40,739 nucleotides of DNA, taken from NCBI RefSeq assembly GCF_001435345.1, contig NZ_AZGO01000030.1:1-40739 (forward strand), given 5' to 3'. The position numbers were made by a program, and so were the translations under genes. The first letter of the stretch is position 1; the number at the start of each line of letters is the position of its first letter. This document shows, one piece after another, positions 6,178-14,815 of the stretch. This stretch comes from Limosilactobacillus pontis DSM 8475. GTDB taxonomy: Bacteria > Bacillota > Bacilli > Lactobacillales > Lactobacillaceae. The notes below the pieces were generated by a model. That model did not search any database and was not told where the DNA came from. It worked only from the letters and a program-made list of their open reading frames with translations.

Positions 6178-7950
6178 TTACAGTGAATGGATAACTTTTT
6201 CGATATCGTCGACGATCTGCTTTGGCGTGAGGTGGTACCACTCGTCCATGACCTCAAGCGGCACGTTGTCGGCGAACTCCCGTGGTGCCCCGAAGTTGAG
6301 GACCTTCATGTCGGTCGGCCCGTAGTAACGGGCGATCGTCTCACCGAAGCCCCCACTCAGGTTACCGTCCTCCAGGGTGACCACGACGTCGTGATTCTCG
6401 GCCAGGTGGTGGAGGTCATGCTGGTCAATCCCGGTAACCGACTTGGGGTTGATCAGGGTGGCGTCGATGTTGAGCTTCTTCTTCAGTTGCTCACAGACCT
6501 CCTCGCCAAGCTGCCAGAAGTCTCCGACGGCCATGATGGCGACCTCGCTACCGTGGTGGACAACATCATAGTTGATGGTGCTGTAGTCGTCCTGGCTCGG
6601 GTGACCATGTAGCAATTCCTTTTCCGGCTGGCGGATGACTACCGGCTGGTCGGTTTGCTTGATCGCCCAGCGCAGCATCGAGATCATCTCTTCGACGTTG
6701 GTTGGTGCCAGGTACTCGATGTTCGGCAGGTCACTGATCATCGAGATGTCAAACGAGCCCTGGTGGGTAGCCGACCCGCTAGCGATCGTCCCGCCACGCA
6801 CGACCATGACTACCGGTGAATCGTTTAAGGCCATGTCGTGAATCAATTGGTCATAGGCCCGCTGCAGGAAGGTGCTGTTCTGGAAGACGACCGGCCGGGC
6901 CCCGGCGGAAGCCATGGCGACCGCAGTCGTGATCGAATCCTGTTCGGCAATACCAACGTCGAAGTAGCGGTCCGGGTGCTTGGCCTGAAAATCCTTCAAA
7001 CCAAAGACCCCGGGGATGGCGGCATTGATCGCAACCACCGGTGCCCCGGACTTGACCTGACGATCCAGCTCCGCCATCACGGCATCATTGTAGCCATTAT
7101 CGGCGGGCTGCTTGTCTGCCCCCGTCTTGAGGTCAAACGGGTCGCGCCAGTGATATTCCATCTTGTGTTCCTCGGCTGGGGCATAGCCCTTCCCCTTTTG
7201 GGTGTTGACGTGAAGGACAATCGGGTGGTCGATATCCTTGACGTCGCGGAAGGCGTCGATCACCGTCTGCAGGTCATTACCGTCAGCAACGTAGCGGTAG
7301 TCCAACCCCATGAACTTAAAGATATTGTTTTCGGACTTGCCGTTGGTATCCCGCAGCTCCTTGAGCCCCTTGTAGAGGCCGCCCTGGTCCTGGTCAATTG
7401 CCATCTGGTTATCGTTGACCACGATGATCAGGTTGGAGTATAGCTTAGCAGCGTTGTTCAGCCCCTCAAAGGCCAGACCACCGCTGAGGGAGCCATCCCC
7501 GATGACCGCGACGACGTTGTTATGCTTTTCTGGCCGCAAGAGATCACGCGCCTGGGCGAGACCGACCGCCAGGGAAATTGAAGTCGAGGTATGACCGATC
7601 TCAAAGGAATCGTGAACACTCTCCTCGGGCGAGGTGTAGCCGGTGATGTCCTCATAGTGGCCCGGATCCAAGAAGCCCAGCTTACGTCCCGTCAGCATCT
7701 TGTGTGCGTAAGCCTGGTGAGAAACATCCCAAACCACCTTATCGTGTGGTGAGTTAAAGACGTAGTGGTAGGCAATTGTCAGTTCCATTACCCCAAGGTT
7801 GGGACCGACATGGCCGCCAATTGCGGCATCACGCTCGAGGACCAGCTGCCGCATTTCGGTAGCCAGTTCCTTCAATTCATCCAGCGACATCTGCTTGATA
7901 TCGCTTGGCTCGTTCACATCATTTAACAGGTAATCAGGATGCAGATTCAT
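6178..7950 (-). CDS. 1-deoxy-D-xylulose-5-phosphate synthase-like / transketolase-family enzyme
   Basis: 590 residues, close to the 600-640 of DXS. The thiamine-pyrophosphate motif GDGSLSGG...NN is at about residues 150-165. The N-terminal segment WDVSHQAYAHKMLTGR and the FEIGHTSTSISLAVGLA region are DXS-like. The central pyrimidine-binding domain has DVGIAEQ, and a C-terminal transketolase-C domain follows. DXS condenses pyruvate and glyceraldehyde-3-phosphate, but lactobacilli generally make isoprenoids by the mevalonate route and no other MEP gene is present here. The true role may be a related ketol transfer or thiamine/pyridoxal precursor supply (inference). Promoter on the minus strand: ATGACA (8003-7998), 18 bases, TATACT (7978-7973); AAAGGAG precedes ATG at 7950. 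Confidence 0.85.
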   Translation of the reverse strand: MNLHPDYLLNDVNEPSDIKQMSLDELKELATEMRQLVLERDAAIGGHVGPNLGVMELTIAYHYVFNSPHDKVVWDVSHQAYAHKMLTGRKLGFLDPGHYEDITGYTSPEESVHDSFEIGHTSTSISLAVGLAQARDLLRPEKHNNVVAVIGDGSLSGGLAFEGLNNAAKLYSNLIIVVNDNQMAIDQDQGGLYKGLKELRDTNGKSENNIFKFMGLDYRYVADGNDLQTVIDAFRDVKDIDHPIVLHVNTQKGKGYAPAEEHKMEYHWRDPFDLKTGADKQPADNGYNDAVMAELDRQVKSGAPVVAINAAIPGVFGLKDFQAKHPDRYFDVGIAEQDSITTAVAMASAGARPVVFQNSTFLQRAYDQLIHDMALNDSPVVMVVRGGTIASGSATHQGSFDISMISDLPNIEYLAPTNVEEMISMLRWAIKQTDQPVVIRQPEKELLHGHPSQDDYSTINYDVVHHGSEVAIMAVGDFWQLGEEVCEQLKKKLNIDATLINPKSVTGIDQHDLHHLAENHDVVVTLEDGNLSGGFGETIARYYGPTDMKVLNFGAPREFADNVPLEVMDEWYHLTPKQIVDDIEKVIHSL

Positions 7951-7972
7951 CTCATACCCACTCCTTTAGACT

Positions 7973-8003
7973 TAGTATATCCATAACTTAAATTCGTTGT
8001 CAT
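7973..8003 (-). promoter_or_regulatory. Promoter of the DXS-like gene
   Basis: Minus-strand ATGACA (8003-7998), 18-base spacer and TATACT (7978-7973), followed within about 20 bases by the AAAGGAG ribosome binding site. Confidence 0.55.
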
Positions 8004-8096
8004 ATAATTATTTTAACACTACTTGGCAAACTTATCAGAAAATCATTGGCAATCAAATTGACGACGGCTGTTTTTCTAAGTAACATTAAGGAGACT

Positions 8097-9374
8097 ATGC
8101 ACAAAGGATCGAATAAAACAATGATAGAAACAAGCAATGCGGCAATTGATAAGCTCTCGCCATTCAAGAAACTGACGAGCGAGCAGGAGGACCTGGTCGA
8201 AGACATCCTGCACTTCACTGCCGACCACCTACAGGGCGACTACCCGGCCACGTACACCATCGTCGGGGATGCCGGAACCGGGAAGAGCGTGGTCCTCTCC
8301 CAGCTCTTCGACCGCCTCCAGAAGGCCGCACGTAAGGACCTGGCCTCGCCCTTTTACCAGACAAGCAACTACTTTCTCGTCAACCACCCCGAGATCCTTA
8401 AGGTCTACCGGGAGATTGCGGGCAGCCTGCCGGAGCTGTACAAGAAGGATTTTGCCCGGCCAACATCGCTGATCAACCAGCTCGACAAGAAGGATCAAAA
8501 GATTGACGTTGCCATCATCGACGAGGCCCACCTCCTCCTGTCCAAGGCCGACCACTACAACAACTTCTACCACGATAACCAGCTCGTCGAGATCATCAAG
8601 CGGGCCAAGGTGGTGGTAATCGTCTTCGACCAGTACCAGGTGCTGCGGATGAAGAGCCTCTGGACGCCGAAACGTCTCCACCAGATCACCGACCGGTACC
8701 CACACAAGGAGTATCAACTTACCAAGATGTTTCGGATGAATGCCAGTTTGGAACTGATCGAATGGTTCAACACCTTCACCAACGATTACCGGTTGGCCCC
8801 ACTACCAAAGAGTGCCCGCGACCACTACGACTTCCGGATCTACGATGACGCCGAACAGATGCGCCAGGCGATCGTCCGCCGTAATCGCGAGGTCGGTCTC
8901 TCCCGGATTCTCTCGACCTCCGGCTACCCGTCGACCCTCGATGGCGGTAAGCATTATATCGAAGAAGGCCGCTTCAAGATGCCTTGGGACCAGTATAATT
9001 ACACGGTGACTCCCTGGGCGGAGTTGCCGCAGACGATCGACGAGGTCGGCTCCATCTACACCTGTCAGGGCTTTGACCTCAACTACACCGGGATCATCCT
9101 CGGGCCGCCGATCAGCCAGGTGCCAGGCACCAACCGCCTCCAGATCAACCTGGACCGTTACACCGACACCGAGGCCTTCAAGAAGCGGGACGACCTGACC
9201 GATCCAGCAGAGATCACCGCCCTCAAGAAGCGGATGATCATGAACTCGCTCAACGTCCTCTTCAAGCGCGGCGTCTACGGGACCTACCTCTATGCCCATG
9301 ACCCCCTGTTGCGCCAAAGCCTCTGCCAGCTATTTGCCGCGGCCGGCTTTCAACTACCAAAGGAAGGTGACTGA
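8097..9374 (+). CDS. DUF2075-family P-loop ATPase (Schlafen/helicase-like)
   Basis: About 425 residues. Walker A GDAGTGKS at about residues 57-64 and Walker B VAIIDEAHLL (a DEAH-like box) about 95 residues later. The conserved late block SIYTCQGFDLNYTGIILGP corresponds to a helicase motif with Q and D/E residues. DUF2075 proteins are superfamily-1-like NTPases of uncertain function; family members occur in DNA-repair and defence settings. Start is uncertain. ATG 8097 has AAGGAG at 8088-8093 with a very short spacer, and ATG 8121 has AAAGGA at 8104-8109 with an 11-base spacer. The TTG at 8046 has no ribosome site. The stop is three bases before the next gene's ATG, so the two form an operon. 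Confidence 0.82.
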   Translation: MHKGSNKTMIETSNAAIDKLSPFKKLTSEQEDLVEDILHFTADHLQGDYPATYTIVGDAGTGKSVVLSQLFDRLQKAARKDLASPFYQTSNYFLVNHPEILKVYREIAGSLPELYKKDFARPTSLINQLDKKDQKIDVAIIDEAHLLLSKADHYNNFYHDNQLVEIIKRAKVVVIVFDQYQVLRMKSLWTPKRLHQITDRYPHKEYQLTKMFRMNASLELIEWFNTFTNDYRLAPLPKSARDHYDFRIYDDAEQMRQAIVRRNREVGLSRILSTSGYPSTLDGGKHYIEEGRFKMPWDQYNYTVTPWAELPQTIDEVGSIYTCQGFDLNYTGIILGPPISQVPGTNRLQINLDRYTDTEAFKKRDDLTDPAEITALKKRMIMNSLNVLFKRGVYGTYLYAHDPLLRQSLCQLFAAAGFQLPKEGD

Positions 9375-9377
9375 TTG

Positions 9378-10067
9378 ATGAAGAAACACCTCAATAAGCA
9401 CGTCCTGATTATCGCGGCCCTCATCGTCGCCCTGGTCGTGATCTACGGGATCTACCGCGACTACCGGCCGGAGATCAGCCTGCTCTTCGACCTGACCCCG
9501 CACAACCAGGTCATCCTTCTCCACCTGATCCGGAGCCACGGTCTGGCCACGATGGTCCTCCTCCTACTCTTGATTGCGATCTTCAATGCCATTCCCGGGA
9601 TGTCCAACTTAGTCATCTGCATCTTCGCCGGACTCTGCTACGGCCCCTGGGTCGGTTTTCTGATCAACTGGCTGGGTAACATCCTCGGTAACTGTGCCGT
9701 GATGAGTCTGATTCGTGAGGTCGACATCTCCAAACGGACCAAGAAGTCCAAGATCCTGACCTACCTCCTCCACCAGAAGCACCCGCTGATCGGGCTGACC
9801 ATCGGCTACATGATCCCGGTGATCCCTAGCGCCCTGGTCAACTACGCAGGCGCCCGGCTTAACCTCAGCCGGGGCCGCTTCCTGACAATGGTGGCGATCG
9901 GGATGGCACCGACCTCGTTCATCTACGCCTTTGGTGGGGACGCGATCTTCCGTGGCGACAGCAAGCGCCTGATCGGGGCGGTTGTGGCGATCGTCGTGAT
10001 CCTGCTCGGCTACGTGGTCGTTCGCAAGATCGTTGATCGCTCTAAGGTTGCCCACGAAGCCGCCTAA
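9378..10067 (+). CDS. TVP38/TMEM64 (VTT/DedA-superfamily) membrane protein
   Basis: 229 residues with about five or six hydrophobic segments. The central block AIPGMSNLVICIFAGLCYGPWVG and the later GYMIPVIPSALVNYAGA...LSRGRF carry the conserved Gly/Pro pattern of the SNARE-associated/VTT domain. Relatives are implicated in lipid (undecaprenyl phosphate or phospholipid) translocation across the membrane. ATG 9378 follows the upstream stop by three bases and uses the AGGAAGG site in the end of that gene, so translation is probably coupled to the DUF2075 ATPase. The substrate is unknown. Confidence 0.82.
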   Translation: MKKHLNKHVLIIAALIVALVVIYGIYRDYRPEISLLFDLTPHNQVILLHLIRSHGLATMVLLLLLIAIFNAIPGMSNLVICIFAGLCYGPWVGFLINWLGNILGNCAVMSLIREVDISKRTKKSKILTYLLHQKHPLIGLTIGYMIPVIPSALVNYAGARLNLSRGRFLTMVAIGMAPTSFIYAFGGDAIFRGDSKRLIGAVVAIVVILLGYVVVRKIVDRSKVAHEAA

Positions 10068-10071
10068 TCCA

Positions 10072-10115
10072 AATAAAAAAACAAGCATTCAGCCATGTGG
10101 TTGAGCGCTTGTTTT
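10072..10115. terminator. Bidirectional intrinsic terminator
   Basis: ACAAGC (10081-10086) pairs with GCTTGT (10107-10112), with inner TCA-CC/GG-TGA pairs. On the plus strand TTTT follows; on the minus strand a run of U residues follows. It separates the convergent VTT and exoA genes. Confidence 0.8.
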
Positions 10116-10137
10116 CGTTTTAAAGGTTAATTTGCGG

Positions 10138-10965
10138 TTAAAGATCAATTTCCAGCATGATCGGCGTGTGGTCGCGGCGGGCCCCACTGTCAATCATCGT
10201 TGAGCTCCGCAACTTATCGGCGAGCCGGTCACTGACCAGCCAGTAGTCGATCCGCCAGCCCGAGTTGTTCTGCTTACTAGTGATCACCCGCTGGGCCCAC
10301 CAGGAATAGGCACCGGCCGTGTCGGGATGGAGGTAACGGAAGCTGTCCGTGAACCCGGCCGCGAGCAGCTTGGTGAAGTGTTCGCGTTCCTCATCAGTGT
10401 AGCCGGCCGAGTGGTGGTTGTTTGCCGGGTGGGCCAGGTCGATTGGCTCGTGGGCGACGTTGAAGTCCCCGCTGGCGATGACCGGCTTGTCGCTGTCAAG
10501 CTGATGGAGGTAATCACGGTAATGATCGTCCCAGACCTGGCGCGCATCCAGCCGCTTGAGACTGTTGCCCGAGTTGGGGGTGTAGACCTCAGTCAGGTAG
10601 AAGGTTGGAAACTCCAGGGTGAGGATCCGCCCCTCGTCGTCCATCGGTGACGGGGCCCCAATCTGCGGCTGGGTGACCGTTGGCTGGTATTCCTTCTTGT
10701 AGAGATACATTGTCCCGGCGTAACCCTTGCGTGCCGGTTCAACCGAGCTCCGCCAGGCCACCGCATAGTCCGGGAAGAGGTCGGCCAGGACAGCCAGGTG
10801 CTTCTTGGTTGGACCGTCCTTGGACAGCTTGGTTTCCTGGATGGCAATTGCGTCCGGGTCCTGGTTGGCAATCGTGTGCAGGACCTGGCGGGTTTCCCCG
10901 GCCCGCTTGGACGTCCCGGTCAGGGCCGCGTTGATTGAATCAATGTTCCATGAGATAAATTTCAC
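10138..10965 (-). CDS. exoA: Exodeoxyribonuclease III / AP endonuclease (ExoA)
   Basis: 275 residues, the normal length for the XthA/ExoA family. All catalytic blocks are visible: WNIDSIN near the N-terminus, QETKL (metal-binding Glu), YTPNSG, GDFNVAH (Asp/Asn), WRIDYWLVS and the final RRDHTPIMLEI (catalytic His). The enzyme cleaves DNA 5' to abasic sites and trims 3' blocked ends in base-excision repair. The start is GTG at 10965, with AAGGAG 8 bases upstream inside the end of the MazG-like gene. Only two bases separate the genes, so they are co-transcribed and probably translationally coupled. Confidence 0.93.
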   Translation of the reverse strand: MKFISWNIDSINAALTGTSKRAGETRQVLHTIANQDPDAIAIQETKLSKDGPTKKHLAVLADLFPDYAVAWRSSVEPARKGYAGTMYLYKKEYQPTVTQPQIGAPSPMDDEGRILTLEFPTFYLTEVYTPNSGNSLKRLDARQVWDDHYRDYLHQLDSDKPVIASGDFNVAHEPIDLAHPANNHHSAGYTDEEREHFTKLLAAGFTDSFRYLHPDTAGAYSWWAQRVITSKQNNSGWRIDYWLVSDRLADKLRSSTMIDSGARRDHTPIMLEIDL

Positions 10966-10967
10966 GA

Positions 10968-11291
10968 TTAGTTCTCCTTTTCAATGTCACTCTGCTTGAT
11001 GAATACCCCATCCGGCGTGGTCTCCCCTGTCCGGTGGGCGATCTCCGAATAGGCCGCATTCAGCGCTTTCTTGTGGTCGACCCCGACCAGGCGGCAGAAG
11101 ATCAGCAGGGCAATCTGCAGGTCACCAATACTGTCGACCAGTCGTTCGTGGTTCTTCTTGTTGTAGGCCGCTGACAGCTCCCCGAGCTCCTCGGCCAGCT
11201 TCATGAATTCCACCCGCGGATCAGCCTGGTCGATTCCCCGGGCGTGGGCCCATTCGGCGATCTTTGGGATCAGTTCTTCATAGTTCACCAT
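10968..11291 (-). CDS. MazG-like nucleotide pyrophosphohydrolase
   Basis: 107 residues, a single-domain all-alpha NTP pyrophosphatase. The metal-binding helix pair is visible: KLAEELGELSAA (ExxE) and DSIGDLQIALL (ExxD-type second half). Enzymes of this family hydrolyse NTPs or dNTPs to the monophosphate and clean the nucleotide pool. ATG 11291 is preferred, with GAGG 5 bases upstream; a GTG six bases earlier overlaps that site. It is first in an operon with exoA, which fits a nucleotide-sanitising and DNA-repair unit. Confidence 0.85.
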   Translation of the reverse strand: MVNYEELIPKIAEWAHARGIDQADPRVEFMKLAEELGELSAAYNKKNHERLVDSIGDLQIALLIFCRLVGVDHKKALNAAYSEIAHRTGETTPDGVFIKQSDIEKEN

Positions 11292-11414
11292 TCTCACCTC
11301 ATCTCAGGGCTATTATACGTGATTTATTGCTAAATGGGAAAGCCGCTTTTCATTTGCCAAGAGCGGCGCGTCTATTCTAAGATGGGATTAAGATTAATTG
11401 GAAAGGTGTCTTGA

Positions 11415-13940
11415 ATGATGACTAAGCAAACAGCATCCCTCCCGACCCAAATCGAGGTCCGGGGTGGCCGCGTCCACAACCTGAAGAACGTTGACGTCAA
11501 CATCCCCCTCCACAAGTTCGTCGCCATCTCCGGCCTGTCGGGCTCCGGGAAGAGCTCACTGGCGATGGGAATCCTCTATGAGGAGGGGTCGCGGCGTTAT
11601 CTGGAGGCCCTGTCGACCTACACCCGGCGACGGATCAAGCTTGGTGCCCAGGCCGAGGTCACCAGCGTCAAGCACATCCCCTCGGCCCTAGCCCTCAAGC
11701 AGCGTCCGGCAATTCCGTCCGAGCGGGCCACCGTCGGCACGATGAGCGAGATCTTCAACGTCATCCGGTTGATCTTCTCCCGGCTGGGTTCGCCCCGCTG
11801 CCCCAATGGCCACCAGGTCAAACCGAGCCTGGCAATTGCTGAAGCGATGAGCAAGTCTGGTGACCAGATGGGGATGATTACCTGCCCAACCTGTGGGGCC
11901 TCCTTCCCGGCCTTCAGCGCCGAGGACTTTGCCTTCAACTCCGCCGGCGCCTGTGAGAACTGCCAGGGGACCGGGGTTGTCCGTGAGATCGACGAGAGCA
12001 AGTTGATCGGCGATCCAAACCTCAGCCTGGCCGACGGGGCGGTGGCGTCCTGGCACCTGCCCGGACGGAACTTCATGCCGAGTGTTGCCGAACAGGCCGG
12101 CGTTCGGATCCACGTCCCCTACAAGGACCTGACCGACAAGGAGAAGGAGTTCGTCCTTAACGGCCCAAAGAAGAAGTTCAAGATGGATTTTCGTTCCGGG
12201 ACTGGCCGGGTCTTCCATGACTTCAATGCTCTCTACGAAAACGCCCATGAGGCAGTCTACGAATCGGCCCGGACCAGCAAGAGCGAACGGGCCCAGAAAC
12301 GGATCAGTGAGTTCTTCCACTACTCTACCTGCCCGGTCTGCCACGGTACCCGCCTGAAGCCGGCCCTATTGACCCAGCTGGCCGGTGGACTAAACATCGC
12401 CCAGGTCAGCGGACTGACCCTCGGTGACCTGACGAGCTGGAAGAAAGATGTTCTCGGTGAGCTGCCCGCCAACATGGGGAAGATGGCCCACTCCCTTTTC
12501 AAGGAGTTTGACGATAACCTGCGGCCCCTCCTTGAACTGGGTCTGGACTACCTGACCCTTTCGCGAAACGGCAACACCCTCTCGACCGGGGAGCTGCAAC
12601 GGATCCAACTGGCCCGGACCCTGCGGACACAGACGACCGGGGTTCTCTACATCCTGGATGAGCCCTCGATTGGCCTGCACCCCGACAACGTCACCGGCCT
12701 GCTGAACGTCTTCCGCGAGCTGGTCGACCAGGGGAACTCACTGGTCGTCGTTGACCACAACGTCGACATCATCAAGGCCGCCGACTGGATCATCGAGATC
12801 GGCCCCGGTTCCGGCGCCCAGGGTGGCCGGATCCTTGATCAGGGAACCCCGACCCAGATTGCCCAGGACCCCGACTCCAAGATCGGTCCCTATCTGAATG
12901 GCAGCGCTGACCTGCTCGCCCGCCCGGTTGTCGATGCGCCCGCCGACCAGGAGATCAGCTTTGAAGTCGCTGACTACTACAACCTGACCGACGTTGCCGG
13001 CCGGCTCCCGGTCAACCGGCTCAGTGCGGTCACCGGCTTCTCCGGGGCCGGGAAGACCAGCCTGGTCCTCGATAGCCTGGTACCGGCGATCAAAGCTCAG
13101 GCCAAGGGACTCGGCTTGCCCAAGCAGGTCAAGCAGCTTAATGCCCCCCTCAAGGAGGTTGTCAGCGTCGATGCCGCCCCGATCGGTAAGACGATGCGGT
13201 CAACGGTTGCCACCTACACCAGCATCATGGACAACTTGCGTAAGCTCTTCGCGGCCCAGCCCCGCGCCAAGGAGAAGCACTACACGCCGAGTTATTTCTC
13301 CTACAACAATAAGCAAGGAGCCTGCCCGAACTGTGGCGGTAGCGGGGTCGTCACCCTGGATATCCAGTTCCTGCCTGACATGCAGCAGACCTGCCCCGTC
13401 TGCAACGGTGACCGCTACAACCAGGCCGTCCAGGCGGTCAAGTGGCACGGCTACTCGATTGTTGACCTACTCAAGCTCGACATCCGTGCCGCCCTGCCCG
13501 TCTTCAAGGACGTCCCAAAGATTGAGCGGGAACTGAAGCTGTTAATGGAGGTTGGCCTGGGCTACCTCCACCTCGGCGAGAGCACGCCGAGCCTGTCTGG
13601 TGGTGAGGCCCAGCGCCTGAAGCTGGTCAAGCACCTCAACCGCAACCAGGCGACAACCCTCTTCGTCTTCGATGAGCCAACGATCGGCCTCCACCCCCTG
13701 GACGTCAAGACCCTGCTCGGGGTGATGCAACGCCTGCTGGATCGCGGGGCGACGATTTTCACCATCACCCACGACCTTAACCTGATCGCTAACGCTGACT
13801 ACATCCTGGATATGGGGCCACGCGGCGGGAAAAATGGGGGCCAGATTGTGGCTACCGGCCGACCGCGGGACCTGATCGCCCATCCGACCAGCCTGACGAC
13901 GCGCTACCTGGCCGAGTACTGGCACCGGTACAACAAGTAA
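11415..13940 (+). CDS. UvrA-family excinuclease ABC subunit paralogue
   Basis: 841 residues, about 100 fewer than canonical UvrA. It has two ABC ATPase modules: Walker A GLSGSGKSS at 40-48 with signature LSTGELQRIQLARTL and Walker B ILDEPSIGLHP; second Walker A GFSGAGKTS with LSGGEAQRLKLVKHL and VFDEPTIGLHP. Zinc-binding pairs are present (CPTCGASF/CENCQGTG, CPVCHGTR, CPNCGGSG/CPVCNGDRY). The shorter length suggests a UvrA2-like paralogue with a reduced UvrB-interaction region; such proteins are linked to damage tolerance or drug resistance rather than core excision repair. The start (ATG ATG at 11415/11418) follows a GGAAAGG site. Monocistronic, with its own terminator. Confidence 0.9.
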   Translation: MMTKQTASLPTQIEVRGGRVHNLKNVDVNIPLHKFVAISGLSGSGKSSLAMGILYEEGSRRYLEALSTYTRRRIKLGAQAEVTSVKHIPSALALKQRPAIPSERATVGTMSEIFNVIRLIFSRLGSPRCPNGHQVKPSLAIAEAMSKSGDQMGMITCPTCGASFPAFSAEDFAFNSAGACENCQGTGVVREIDESKLIGDPNLSLADGAVASWHLPGRNFMPSVAEQAGVRIHVPYKDLTDKEKEFVLNGPKKKFKMDFRSGTGRVFHDFNALYENAHEAVYESARTSKSERAQKRISEFFHYSTCPVCHGTRLKPALLTQLAGGLNIAQVSGLTLGDLTSWKKDVLGELPANMGKMAHSLFKEFDDNLRPLLELGLDYLTLSRNGNTLSTGELQRIQLARTLRTQTTGVLYILDEPSIGLHPDNVTGLLNVFRELVDQGNSLVVVDHNVDIIKAADWIIEIGPGSGAQGGRILDQGTPTQIAQDPDSKIGPYLNGSADLLARPVVDAPADQEISFEVADYYNLTDVAGRLPVNRLSAVTGFSGAGKTSLVLDSLVPAIKAQAKGLGLPKQVKQLNAPLKEVVSVDAAPIGKTMRSTVATYTSIMDNLRKLFAAQPRAKEKHYTPSYFSYNNKQGACPNCGGSGVVTLDIQFLPDMQQTCPVCNGDRYNQAVQAVKWHGYSIVDLLKLDIRAALPVFKDVPKIERELKLLMEVGLGYLHLGESTPSLSGGEAQRLKLVKHLNRNQATTLFVFDEPTIGLHPLDVKTLLGVMQRLLDRGATIFTITHDLNLIANADYILDMGPRGGKNGGQIVATGRPRDLIAHPTSLTTRYLAEYWHRYNK

Positions 13941-13943
13941 AGC

Positions 13944-13978
13944 AAAGGACCGTCGGCACCAAGGCTGACGGTCCTTTT
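13944..13978. terminator. Intrinsic terminator between the uvrA paralogue and crcB
   Basis: AAAGGACCGTC pairs with GACGGTCCTTT plus an inner GC pair set; TTTT follows on the plus strand. It lies between convergent genes and can act from both sides. Confidence 0.85.
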
Positions 13979-13981
13979 CGT

Positions 13982-14320
13982 TTACATTTGCATCCCGACC
14001 CAGGCAGCGACCAGGCCCCCACCGTAGGAAAGAATCAAGTAGGCCACGAGGCTCCCCCAGCGGCGTTCGTCAACCATTGCGACCAACTCGGTGTTGAAGG
14101 TCGAGAAAGTCGTGTAGCCACCGAGCAGGCCGACACCCCAGAAACGCATCGCCGCACCATCGGCAGCCAGGTGCCCGGTTAGGAAGCCGAGAACCAGGGC
14201 CCCGGTCAGGTTGATCAGGAGGGTTGCCAGGGGCCAGTCGATCCGCTGCCTTTTCCAGATGCTGGTCAACCAGTAACGCAGGAGGGCGCCAAGGGCCGCA
14301 CCGCAACCAACACTAAGCAT
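13982..14320 (-). CDS. crcB: Fluoride exporter CrcB/Fluc, subunit 1
   Basis: 112 residues with four hydrophobic helices. The family signatures are visible: GAALGALLRYW at the N-terminus and GGYTTFSTFNTE in the third helix, which lines the fluoride pore and binds the central sodium. Fluc channels are dual-topology dimers; two different adjacent copies usually form an antiparallel heterodimer. Its ATG at 14320 overlaps the end of the upstream crcB by 8 bases (ATGCTTAG), so translation is coupled and subunit amounts should match. Confidence 0.9.
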   Translation of the reverse strand: MLSVGCGAALGALLRYWLTSIWKRQRIDWPLATLLINLTGALVLGFLTGHLAADGAAMRFWGVGLLGGYTTFSTFNTELVAMVDERRWGSLVAYLILSYGGGLVAAWVGMQM

Positions 14321-14693
14321 GGCGGTCCACCACCCTTCCCAGGCGGCGGGCCAGGGTCATCCCTAGCCCCGCCATCGCTAGGCCACCCACCATGCTGACC
14401 AGCAGGTAGGCTCCACCGAGGAGCGGGCTGTGCTGGGTAAGCTTGATGGTGGTCGTCGAAAACGAGGAGAAGGTGGTAAAGGCCCCGATCAGGCCGGTAC
14501 CGAGCCCGGCATTCAGCCAGCCGGCCAGGAGGTCCCGTTCGATGACGTAGTAGGTCAGAAAGGCCAAGAGGAAGCAGCCCAGCAGGTTGGCAACCAGTAC
14601 CCCGTTGGCGTCAAAGGCGGTGCTGAGCAGGCCGCGGAAGACCCCGCCAGCAAACCCAAAGACCGCCACACTGATGGCATTCGTTAGCTTCAT
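14313..14693 (-). CDS. crcB: Fluoride exporter CrcB/Fluc, subunit 2
   Basis: 126 residues with four hydrophobic helices and the conserved GVFRGLLS and GAFTTFSSFSTT segments of the Fluc family. First gene of the crcB pair. ATG 14693 has GGGAG 9 bases upstream; a TTG six bases earlier is less likely. I looked in the roughly 120 bases upstream for the fluoride (crcB-type) riboswitch and could not recognise its consensus. Fluoride export is family knowledge. Confidence 0.88.
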   Translation of the reverse strand: MKLTNAISVAVFGFAGGVFRGLLSTAFDANGVLVANLLGCFLLAFLTYYVIERDLLAGWLNAGLGTGLIGAFTTFSSFSTTTIKLTQHSPLLGGAYLLVSMVGGLAMAGLGMTLARRLGRVVDRHA

Positions 14694-14751
14694 TTGCAAA
14701 AACTCCCTTAGTTAGAAAATCATCCCTTCATATTACTACGCGAGAAACGGT

Positions 14752-14782
14752 TTGCCAATTACCTCCGCCAAGCTGGTATAAT
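14752..14782 (+). promoter_or_regulatory. Promoter of the VOC gene
   Basis: TTGCCA (14752-14757), a 19-base spacer and a perfect TATAAT (14777-14782), about 34 bases before the VOC-protein start. The spacer is longer than ideal. Confidence 0.5.
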
Positions 14783-14815
14783 GGGGGCAAACACAAAGAT
14801 AAGGGAGTAATCACC

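Noticed and set aside
14700-14800. Fluoride riboswitch upstream of crcB
   Set aside because: The conserved core could not be recognised by eye.
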